IMG/VR virus record: IMGVR_UViG_3300010354_000304
Span: 1-33,803 of that record
From: a virus
Length of the DNA stretch: 33,803 nt
Reading direction: 5' to 3' (one strand)
Below the pieces are notes generated by a model. That model had not been told where the DNA came from. It did not search any database and saw nothing but the letters and a program-made list of their open reading frames with translations. The translations under genes and the position numbers were made by a program. Shown in pieces: positions 28,285-33,803 of this stretch (its first letter is position 1; the number at the start of each line of letters is the position of its first letter).

Positions 28285-28584
28285 TCACCAGTTGTTCAGC
28301 GCGGCCCTTACCCAGGTATTGGTGGCCACGCACAGGTATATATGCGTGGTGTTGTAGGCTAACTGACCTCGGGTGCCGGTGCTGGTGGCTGTGGCTGGAA
28401 CCTCAACCACCAGAGTCAGTGAACTGCTGCTGTTGTCCACTGCCACTAGTCGATGCACAGTAAGGCTGGTGCTGAGACTGCTGACAGCAATGCGTTTGCT
28501 AACGTTGCTCTGAACAATGTAGAGCTGATCAGCAGCCGCGGCGGAGGTGGCTAGCGGTAATTCACTGAGTTTCTGGTCGGCCAT
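28285..28584 (-). CDS. fibre-like virion protein, 99 aa
   Basis: The N-terminus MADQKLSELPLATSAAAADQLYIVQ is the short adaptor pattern repeated at the start of many phage fibre and fibritin-like proteins (core KLSELPLATS, then DQLYIVQSNVSKRI). The rest is Ser/Thr/Val-rich beta structure with GTRGQLAYNTTHIYLCVATNTW, typical of tail fibre ends (core RGQLAYNTTHIYLC). It is short, so probably a small accessory fibre. Confidence 0.65.
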   Translation of the reverse strand: MADQKLSELPLATSAAAADQLYIVQSNVSKRIAVSSLSTSLTVHRLVAVDNSSSSLTLVVEVPATATSTGTRGQLAYNTTHIYLCVATNTWVRAALNNW

Positions 28585-28594
28585 GATCTAGTCC

Positions 28595-29152
28595 TTAGGC
28601 TGTGGTTACTACACTGGTTGAACCGCCATCAACATTGGCTGCGTCCACATTGGCCAGAGCAATGGTCAGATCCGATGTAAGCTGGGTCGAACCATAATCA
28701 TTGATACCCATGGTGATGGTCTGGCTAGTAATGCTCAGTGTAACGCCCGTGGTGCTAGGAGCGGTAAACTGGAAGTCCACATAGTTAGGACCACTGGTGC
28801 CATAGCGTGTGGCTGTAATGGTTGCACTGGTGTCGCTGCGTGTAACCAACAGTGTACCAGTTGTGGTGGGTGTGACTCTTTCGTTCCACACAACACGTAC
28901 AATGCCGGCTGCGCCAGTGCTGTAGCTATTGGCTGTGAAGAACACCTGGCTGATGGTGGCAGCTTCCAGTTTAACACTGGTGGCTGTGGTAACACCGCCG
29001 GCTAGGTTACGAATTGCGACAATGACTTCGTCAGTGCCATCTGCGCGGCGAATTTCCCAGCCGCGCGTAGTCGCGAATGTGCGACTCTTTTGTTCAGCGG
29101 TCAAGTTTTTAGGCTTGCTTTCATCGCTGGTATTTGCGCCCCATAGTGGCAT
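28595..29152 (-). CDS. virion structural-type protein, 185 aa
   Basis: Begins MPLWGANTSDESKPKNLTAE, close to the N-terminus of structural hypotheticals in marine T4-like phages. Most of the protein is Thr/Ser/Val-rich beta structure, with blocks such as RGWEIRRADGTDEVIVAIRN (about 30-49), VRVVWNERVTP, and SGPNYVDFQFTAPST. A decoration, neck or fibre component is likely, but the exact role is unknown. GATAAATA lies 36 bases upstream, a late-promoter-like element, and AAGGAG precedes the ATG. Confidence 0.7.
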   Translation of the reverse strand: MPLWGANTSDESKPKNLTAEQKSRTFATTRGWEIRRADGTDEVIVAIRNLAGGVTTATSVKLEAATISQVFFTANSYSTGAAGIVRVVWNERVTPTTTGTLLVTRSDTSATITATRYGTSGPNYVDFQFTAPSTTGVTLSITSQTITMGINDYGSTQLTSDLTIALANVDAANVDGGSTSVVTTA

Positions 29153-29187
29153 GATTGTCTCCTTGTTGAGATGTGTTAATACTAGTT

Positions 29188-30078
29188 TTATTTATCGTCC
29201 AGATCCTGCTCGGAACTTTCTTTGCTGCGTGGTGCTGGACTCATGGTTTCCAGCTTCTTGGTACTGCCATGATAGATGTGGCGAGTACGTTTTCCACTGG
29301 GCTGTGTCACCACAAAACTGTGATGAGCCTGACCAGCCTTGCTGCCGCTCTTTTCGTCGCTGATGCGATTACCAGCCTTGCGATGTGCGTCTTTGATCTT
29401 ATCCAGATCGCTGGCCATCATGGCTTCCAGGAATACCTCTTCATTCTTGGCCTTGTAGCTGGCATCCACTTTGTTGAAGAAGGCTTTTTTCTTTTCTGGT
29501 GTATCCAGCTCGCCGGGATGCTTGACACCGTGTTTAGCCATCATGGCACGGAAGTGCGCATCATAGCCGCTGTCTTTTTTAGCCTCGGTGATGTCATATT
29601 CTGTTGCACGATAGGATATGGTTTCATCGACTTCTTCATCCATGACCTTTTTCTTGCCCTTCATGGGCTTGTCATCATCTTCCATGTCATCGTCGTCTTT
29701 TTCATTTTTATCGTCATCGTCCTCATCGTCTTCGGACTTGCCTTTGACTTTCTTTTTGCCCATGTCGCTGTAGTCTTCTTCCTCGGCCATCTTTTTGGCT
29801 TTCTTGGTTGCGTGACCATGGCTCTCACTCTGCAGGATGCTGAGTTCGGCGACAGGCATACCCCGCTCAATGCCATGTTCGAACATGACATCATACCAGG
29901 CAATGTTGCCATAGCGATCTGGATCGGCATGCTCTTCAGCAATGGTTTTGCCCTTGCCATATTGTGCGTGCTCGACATGCTTGGCGCAGTTATGTACCAC
30001 CTCGCCAGAATTTTTCATCATGGTAGCCTCGGTGCGAGGCTGGTACATTTGACGAATGCTTTCGATTAAATCCTTCAT
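29188..30078 (-). CDS. acidic/lysine-rich virion or core-like protein, 296 aa
   Basis: I use ATG 30078 (MKDLIESIRQMY), which has AGGAG upstream. The N-terminal half has VVHNCAKHVEHAQYGKGKTI and IAWYDVMFEHGIERGMPVAEL (cores named), a pattern I recall in marine T4-like phage proteins. The centre (about 110-150) is a highly acidic Asp/Glu/Lys block. The C-terminal part contains DTPEKKKAFFNKVDASYKAK, a short module seen repeatedly in proteins of such phages, and a basic tail. Acidic-plus-basic composition suggests a scaffold or prohead core role, but that is inference. Confidence 0.7.
   Translation of the reverse strand: MKDLIESIRQMYQPRTEATMMKNSGEVVHNCAKHVEHAQYGKGKTIAEEHADPDRYGNIAWYDVMFEHGIERGMPVAELSILQSESHGHATKKAKKMAEEEDYSDMGKKKVKGKSEDDEDDDDKNEKDDDDMEDDDKPMKGKKKVMDEEVDETISYRATEYDITEAKKDSGYDAHFRAMMAKHGVKHPGELDTPEKKKAFFNKVDASYKAKNEEVFLEAMMASDLDKIKDAHRKAGNRISDEKSGSKAGQAHHSFVVTQPSGKRTRHIYHGSTKKLETMSPAPRSKESSEQDLDDK
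29189..29196 (-). promoter_or_regulatory. late-promoter-like octamer GATAAATA
   Basis: One mismatch to the T4 late octamer, overlapping the TAA stop of the acidic protein and 36 bases before the ATG of the 185-residue structural gene. The distance is suitable for a late promoter, but the first base differs from the consensus T. Confidence 0.3.
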
Positions 30079-30094
30079 TTTACCGTTTCTCCTA

Positions 30095-30123
30095 TTGACA
30101 TCTATTGACAATCTTGTTATACT
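30095..30123 (+). promoter_or_regulatory. candidate plus-strand sigma70 promoter
   Basis: In the 65-base gap between two minus-strand genes the plus strand reads TTGACA, a 17-base spacer and TATACT. The first TTGACA is followed by a second (30105-30110) in a CTATTGACA direct repeat. It would transcribe rightward, against all annotated genes. No ORF or terminator is evident downstream. Confidence 0.4.
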
Positions 30124-30143
30124 GACTGTGTACCCGCTTCAGG

Positions 30144-30470
30144 TTATTTCTTGTTGTGATGAAAGTTAAGCAACCAATGCGCTAACTGCTTCTTGCGTGG
30201 ACTAGCTGAATCTGAGCTGCGAATGCTTCTGAGTTCAGCAGCTGACTTGCCCTTGAGTCCATGTCGTGCGCTGTCGCCCTTGTCTTGCGGGTTACGACCA
30301 TCTTTAAAATTCTCTCCCATGTGCTTGAAGTACTGAACCTGTCGTTCACGTTTCATTGCACCGGCCTTGCTGGGATATCGACCCAGATTACGACCAGTCT
30401 TTTTAGATCTAAGTTCGTAACCGCCAGCAACCTTGACAATGGTCTCGCGAAGTTCTTGAAAAGTCTTCAT
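30144..30470 (-). CDS. basic phage protein, 108 aa
   Basis: The ATG at 30470 forms TAATG with the preceding stop. The N-terminal half has a repeated pattern of conserved phage proteins: VKVAGGYELRSKKTGRNLGR (about 12-31) then PSKAGAMKRERQVQYFKHM (about 33-51). The C-terminal half is Lys/Arg/Ser-rich (ASPRKKQLAHWLLNFHHNKK). It is probably a DNA-binding or virion internal protein by charge. No enzymatic motif. Confidence 0.7.
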   Translation of the reverse strand: MKTFQELRETIVKVAGGYELRSKKTGRNLGRYPSKAGAMKRERQVQYFKHMGENFKDGRNPQDKGDSARHGLKGKSAAELRSIRSSDSASPRKKQLAHWLLNFHHNKK

Positions 30471-30913
30471 TACCAGGCCCGGCAACTCCAGTAACGAGCC
30501 TTGTCCTTGGGACCTGGATCGTCGCAGTTATGACGAGCTCGGAAACTCTTTCTACGAGCTGGTATGTGTTTCTTGATGCTCAAATTCTTGTCGCCGAAGT
30601 TTACCTTCTGTGCCTTGCCATCGCCGTCGGGGTCAACGAATACTTTGCTCTTTTTAACATCGCCGGCCATGGGCTTGTTCAGCGGCACCTTGCGACCCTG
30701 ATAGGTAGCTTCATCGATGTCAGTTTCTTCGTTGCGCGCTGCCCAGATGTTGTCCACCATGTTGGGATAGGGGCGGCCTGCTGCGCGTGCACGTGCGCGG
30801 GCCTTGGCTTTCTGAGCTGGGCTTAGTTTTTCGCTTTCGCCGCGCTCAGCCTTGGGGTTGGGCTTGTCCCATACTTCACGTGTTTCGTTTCGGAGATCAA
30901 AAAAGGATTTCAT
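30470..30913 (-). CDS. DUF5872-like phage protein, 147 aa
   Basis: The C-terminal domain is a recognisable pattern: VPLNKPMAGDVKKSKVFVDP (about 76-95), VNFGDKNLSIKKHIPARRKS (about 104-123) and FRARHNCDDPGPKDKARYWSCRAW with two cysteines (core RARHNCDDPGPKDKARYWSC). I recall this as DUF5872, common in T4-like phages. The N-terminal part is charged with an SEKLSPAQKAKARARARAAG stretch. Function unknown; Lys/Arg content suggests DNA contact. ATGA overlap with the preceding gene. Confidence 0.75.
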   Translation of the reverse strand: MKSFFDLRNETREVWDKPNPKAERGESEKLSPAQKAKARARARAAGRPYPNMVDNIWAARNEETDIDEATYQGRKVPLNKPMAGDVKKSKVFVDPDGDGKAQKVNFGDKNLSIKKHIPARRKSFRARHNCDDPGPKDKARYWSCRAW

Positions 30914-31611
30914 TTGCGGCCCCTCATCTGGTTAAAGGTCTTGGCCGCGCCCTGAGGTGCCTCGGGTGCTGCAGTGACCTGTTGTTGTTTGGCCATCATT
31001 TTATGCACGGCATAGGCATTGCTAAACATACCTTTGCCCTTGGGTGCTTCAACGTGCTGCATGTGAGCCGGTGTTGGAATCTCCTTGCCGCCACGCACTA
31101 CTTTATTGACTCTGATGTGATAGGTATGGGGATTGTCGGCTACAACATGACCTTCGATGTAGTGATCGTCGTGCATGCCTGGGAAATCATAGCTGCGAAC
31201 CTTGTCGCCTACCTTGACACCACGCTGTGGATTGCGATTGCCCTGACTCCAGGCTTCATCAATGGAAACTTCTTCTTTGATCTTGTCCTGAACCTTTTTG
31301 TAGCGCTGGAAGTTGGCATCTTTGTCGGCATCGGTTTTACCAAATTTCCCAGCATCCATCTTCTGATCGATCTGCTTCTTGGCATAGCCAGGCATGTATT
31401 TGCGCAATAGTTGCTGCGCTCCTTCCTGCACTGTGCCTACATGTTCAGCACCATGCACTCGGTAGCCCTGGTTCTTGAAATGTGTGCGAGCCCGGGCCAC
31501 GGCAGTTGATTGATCGCCGCTGATGCGCACAAACTTTTGAATCTGTTCATTGCGCTTGCTCACCATGCTGTGATTGGGATCACTGACTGTAACTTGTACT
31601 CGGTGTTTCAT
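30910..31611 (-). CDS. hypothetical phage protein, SH3-like segment, 233 aa
   Basis: The N-terminal 55 residues (MKHRVQVTVSDPNHSMVSKRNEQ...) look like a strand-helix module shared with other phage proteins. The middle contains LRKYMPGYAKKQIDQKMDAG (about 68-87) and a helical NFQRYKKVQDKIKEEVSIDEAW region. At about 130-170 there is a KVGDKVRSYDFPGMHDDHYIEGHVV block (core KVGDKVRSYDFPG), which resembles an SH3/KOW-type barrel. The C-terminus is Met/Ala/Gln-rich. Virion or scaffold role by position only. Confidence 0.65.
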   Translation of the reverse strand: MKHRVQVTVSDPNHSMVSKRNEQIQKFVRISGDQSTAVARARTHFKNQGYRVHGAEHVGTVQEGAQQLLRKYMPGYAKKQIDQKMDAGKFGKTDADKDANFQRYKKVQDKIKEEVSIDEAWSQGNRNPQRGVKVGDKVRSYDFPGMHDDHYIEGHVVADNPHTYHIRVNKVVRGGKEIPTPAHMQHVEAPKGKGMFSNAYAVHKMMAKQQQVTAAPEAPQGAAKTFNQMRGRK

Positions 31612-31841
31612 TATACCAGTCCTATGGCTATGGAACCTGCAGCAACGACCCAGCGCACTGCTACCTCGCCGTCGGCATGCGCGGCTTCTTGGTAGATGCG
31701 CACCACATCTTCTACTAGTTCCTGTTTTTCTTCCAGCGACAATGCGCCGCTGCGATAATCATTGACGATGGCCAGCAATTCTCGAGCCAGGTCTCCCTGT
31801 ACCCCAGGCTGGTCTTTGTAGGCTGCGATTTCTTCTATCAT
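31611..31841 (-). CDS. small conserved-looking protein, 76 aa
   Basis: This acidic helical protein contains LAIVNDYRSGALSLEEKQELVEDVVR (key part DYRSGALSLEEKQEL at about 28-42), a motif I recall from T4-like phages, and ends in a short hydrophobic segment (AVRWVVAAGSIAIGLV, about 61-76). It may associate with a membrane through that tail. It is joined to neighbours by ATGA and TAATG overlaps. Function unknown. Confidence 0.68.
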   Translation of the reverse strand: MIEEIAAYKDQPGVQGDLARELLAIVNDYRSGALSLEEKQELVEDVVRIYQEAAHADGEVAVRWVVAAGSIAIGLV

Positions 31842-32203
31842 CGAGTTCCCCAGACTTTCTTAAGTATATCCAGACGAGTTTGTGCTAGTTTTAAATTGTG
31901 ATTGCATACCGTAAGATTCTTGGTATCATAGGCCTTGTTGATGCTTTCTTCCAGACCCTGCACCGTTTTGACCTGATTGTCAGCTCTGAACTCGGCATAG
32001 ATTCTGAGATTCTGCGCAGTTTCACGCAGAGGCATCCACTGGCTAAAGTCTTCACGATCATCGCACTTTACCTGCAGAATCTGTTGCTGCACTCGTGTCC
32101 AGCCCTGAGCCAAGGCTGGATCATGTGGGGTGGGCCAGTATTCGGCTATGGTGCTGCAGCCTGCCAGCAACATCAGTGAAGTTATGATCAGTATGCGTTT
32201 CAT
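31838..32203 (-). CDS. lipoprotein, 121 aa
   Basis: A lipoprotein signal MKRILIITSLMLLAGC with the lipobox ending in Cys16 is followed by a soluble helical domain containing two more cysteines (VKCDDREDF and LTVCNHNLKLAQTRLD). No match to a characterised family. The -10-like GATAAATA ends five bases before the ATG and no ribosome site is evident. It would be anchored in the inner or outer membrane of the host. Confidence 0.72.
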   Translation of the reverse strand: MKRILIITSLMLLAGCSTIAEYWPTPHDPALAQGWTRVQQQILQVKCDDREDFSQWMPLRETAQNLRIYAEFRADNQVKTVQGLEESINKAYDTKNLTVCNHNLKLAQTRLDILKKVWGTR

Positions 32204-32208
32204 GGTAT

Positions 32209-32216
32209 TATTTATC
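32209..32216 (-). promoter_or_regulatory. late-promoter-like octamer GATAAATA abutting an ATG
   Basis: One mismatch to the T4 late octamer, ending five bases before the lipoprotein ATG. The arrangement is the same as at 1233-1240. Confidence 0.3.
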
Positions 32217-32223
32217 TTTCTGA

Positions 32224-32652
32224 TTATTTGGTCAGACTGCGCAACATCCAGGCATGCTTTTCATGTGCCTGAACACGGTCCTGCAGATAGTTGCTGATGC
32301 CAATCTGACCAGCGTTTTCCGCGGTTTCATAGCATACTCTGAGAGCGTTCAACAGTGTTTCGTTGTCTTCACGCAGACGAGACAGCATCTCCATGGCCGT
32401 GGCTACTGTGACATCATCCTGTATTAAACTAAGCTCAGTCAGCATTCTCCAGGCACCAGGAGCATAGTCGGGTATGGTGCGTATCAGCTCGGCTATGACA
32501 TCCACGCTGTCGTCAATTTCAGCATAGAGCGTGCCTAGAAATTCATGATACTGCACAAAGTCTGGACCCTCGATGTTCCAGTGGTAATACTGAGCTTTGC
32601 GAGCCAGGGCAAATGCCGTGGCTTGTATTTGTTTGAGTTCATTAACCAACAT
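32224..32652 (-). CDS. dps: Dps-like ferritin (ferroxidase), 142 aa
   Basis: Dps proteins form 12-subunit cages that oxidise iron using hydrogen peroxide and protect DNA. The intersubunit ferroxidase residues are intact: H24 in HWNIEG, H36 in YHEF, D51 and E55 in SVDVIAE, with exactly the spacing of the E. coli Dps set (H51, H63, D78, E82). The fold continues through helices to residue 142. The N-terminus before the first His is 23 residues against about 50 in E. coli Dps, so the lysine-rich DNA-binding tail is absent. It likely acts as an iron/peroxide sink rather than a DNA-condensing factor. GGAG precedes the ATG. Confidence 0.88.
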   Translation of the reverse strand: MLVNELKQIQATAFALARKAQYYHWNIEGPDFVQYHEFLGTLYAEIDDSVDVIAELIRTIPDYAPGAWRMLTELSLIQDDVTVATAMEMLSRLREDNETLLNALRVCYETAENAGQIGISNYLQDRVQAHEKHAWMLRSLTK

Positions 32653-32662
32653 GTTTTCTCCT

Positions 32663-32977
32663 TCAGATCTTGGTGCCAAAAGCCTCGGGCGTAAATCGTG
32701 GATCCTCGCCAACGGCTATTATACAGGCTACCTTGTCATTGTATTGTATTATGGTCCAGGTTTTGGTACTGTGATTCATCAACATCATGATGCTGTTGCC
32801 TTCGTCAAATTTACCAACACCGCGACCATTCCAGACCGGAACCTCGTTGTATTTTTCCGTGAGATGCTGCATCACTGCTTCAATGGTGTCACACACCGTG
32901 GGTTTTTCTGCTCGAAATGGTTCAGCCCAGACCAGGGCGGGAATCAGCAGCAGGGCAGCTAATAGACTACGCATCAT
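32663..32977 (-). CDS. exported protein, 104 aa
   Basis: A signal peptide (MMRSLLAALLLIPALVWA) with AWA-type cleavage is followed by a small soluble domain with two cysteines (VCDTIE and VACIIAVGE) that could form a disulfide. Conserved-looking parts are MQHLTEKYNEVPVWNGRG and MMLMNHSTKTWTIIQYNDKVAC. It would work in the periplasm. Function unknown. ATGA overlap with the gene before it. Confidence 0.7.
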   Translation of the reverse strand: MMRSLLAALLLIPALVWAEPFRAEKPTVCDTIEAVMQHLTEKYNEVPVWNGRGVGKFDEGNSIMMLMNHSTKTWTIIQYNDKVACIIAVGEDPRFTPEAFGTKI

Positions 32978-33803
32978 ACCTCCAATTTACGGTAATGGCG
33001 TAGTCGTTTAATGGTACGATCTGCATCTACTCCTGCGCCGGGTGTGAGCGTGGGTTTCACGCCCATGAGATGCGACTTGGTGTGTGCCAAGCGCTCATTG
33101 TCTGTGGTATCGGTGTCATTGGCCGCCACAGTATCGACTGCGTGTTCTTCGGCGTCATAGATTAAATCCGTGGCCTGATTGGGTCTGTGACCCTGCTCTT
33201 CTTTGACATGGCGCAGACGCTGCATTTCTAGTTTGCGACGCTTGGGCATGAGACGTGTACTGATTCTAATTACTGCCTGCTTGGCATTGCGTACTATGCC
33301 CTCGATGCGATCTTTCTCAGCAGCACTCAGCGAGCTCTTGTCACGACCACGCAGTACCCGACCCATGATGAGATTGCGAGCATGCAGCACTGCACGTTTC
33401 TTCATGCGCTGCGGCGTACTCATGCGGTGCAGGGCCAACTGGCGTGCGATTTTACGTTTGCTGGCCGACTTCAGGAAATCAAAGCGCTTCTTGATGCGCT
33501 GTGCAGCACTCAGCGCTTCATCCAGAGTCTCGCCCTCGGGCTCCCAGCTTTCTTCTTCGGCTTCCTCGTGTTCCTGATCGGCATACAGGTATTCAATGTC
33601 TTTCCATTCCAGCTGATCAATGTGCTTTTCAATCTCACGCAGATCATCGTCGCTGACGTCCTGGTGTCCCTGAATCTCATGTGGTGTCTTGGCCTCGGCA
33701 TGCAGGGTCAGTGGATCGGCACTCTGACGCGGAGGCTTGGCTACCAGCTCCATCATCTTATGAGCATGCATTTCCATGTAGTCACGATGCTGTTCCAGAA
33801 CAC
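32974..33803 (-). CDS. conserved T4-like phage protein, 5' end beyond window
   Basis: The frame stays open past the internal Met at 33777 to the right edge (VLEQHRDYMEMHAHKMMEL), so the gene probably starts outside. Recognisable parts: LEWKDIEYLYADQE (about 62-75 of the visible frame), then a long basic helical module SAAQRIKKRFDFLKSASKRK, RMSTPQRMKKRAVLHARN and a GRDKSSLSAAEKDRIEGIVR segment, which I recall from virion-associated proteins of marine T4-like phages. The tail is acidic and then basic. An internal capsid or DNA-associated role is inferred from charge. Confidence 0.72.
   Translation of the reverse strand, partial: VLEQHRDYMEMHAHKMMELVAKPPRQSADPLTLHAEAKTPHEIQGHQDVSDDDLREIEKHIDQLEWKDIEYLYADQEHEEAEEESWEPEGETLDEALSAAQRIKKRFDFLKSASKRKIARQLALHRMSTPQRMKKRAVLHARNLIMGRVLRGRDKSSLSAAEKDRIEGIVRNAKQAVIRISTRLMPKRRKLEMQRLRHVKEEQGHRPNQATDLIYDAEEHAVDTVAANDTDTTDNERLAHTKSHLMGVKPTLTPGAGVDADRTIKRLRHYRKLEV

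Noticed and set aside
29173-30069. Long open frame on the plus strand (298 codons) opposite the acidic protein gene
   Set aside because: It mirrors a real minus-strand gene with biased Asp/Glu/Lys codons, and its hydrophobic product arises from the complement of those codons. Nothing in context supports it.
1-33803. tRNA genes, CRISPR arrays, IS elements and integrases
   Set aside because: None recognised on reading both strands; tRNA detection by eye is limited, so a cove-type scan could still find one.

Overview
This window looks like an internal segment of a lytic, T4-like (straight-tailed myovirus) phage genome of the broad kind seen in marine and freshwater phages. Every gene I can support lies on the minus strand, so transcription runs from high to low coordinates. 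Genes are tightly packed, and many neighbours share ATGA or TAATG stop/start overlaps. T4-type replication and late-transcription genes (DNA ligase, 5'-3' exonuclease/RNase H, gp61-like primase, DsbA-like coactivator) sit beside a nucleotide-metabolism set (NrdA, NrdB, ThyX, dCMP deaminase, MazG-like pyrophosphohydrolase, deoxynucleotidase) and virion-type genes. The host cannot be named from the sequence. It is probably Gram-negative, because there is a two-component spanin pair, lipoprotein signals and sigma70-type promoters. I see no tRNA, CRISPR, IS element or integrase.

Layout from right to left, in the order of transcription. Positions 33803-25484 hold virion and late-type genes: a gene cut by the right edge, an exported protein, a Dps-like ferritin, a lipoprotein, several basic or acidic structural-type proteins, fibre or decoration-type proteins, and a coiled-coil membrane-anchored protein behind an exact T4 late promoter octamer. 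Positions 25483-18514 start with a terminator overlapping a sigma70 promoter. The primase, ThyX, MazG-like, spanin and NrdA/NrdB genes follow, together with a histone H1-like protein and an exported staphylococcal-type nuclease. Positions 18500-15304 carry a sugar cassette (glycosyltransferase, RmlB-like, RmlC-like), a zinc-ribbon protein and the dCMP deaminase. Positions 15268-13338 carry two GIY-YIG-type proteins flanking a multi-pass coiled-coil membrane protein, with a repeat-rich control region. Positions 13322-5419 are an accessory region of small conserved phage proteins plus an AAA ATPase, a WYL_2-like protein, the deoxynucleotidase and RNase H. Positions 5404-1 hold small proteins, DsbA-like protein, DNA ligase and a UV damage endonuclease cut by the left edge.

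Regulation is unusually readable. Eleven minus-strand sigma70-type promoters share a CTTGAC(A/T)-like -35 and a TATAAT-like -10, almost always 17 bp apart, and most are buried in the 3' end of the gene upstream. T4-late-like octamers (TATAAATA and one-mismatch variants) form a second class. Four promoter-like -10 elements lie only 5-6 bases before an ATG that has no visible Shine-Dalgarno sequence, which predicts leaderless mRNAs. A 23-28 bp element made of doubled TCATTGA units occurs once near 5.4 kb and three times near 13.7-13.8 kb, each time between a gene-end hairpin and a promoter. These regulatory patterns and the sugar cassette are the most interesting parts of the window. Protein functions come from motif recognition only, and no database search was possible.
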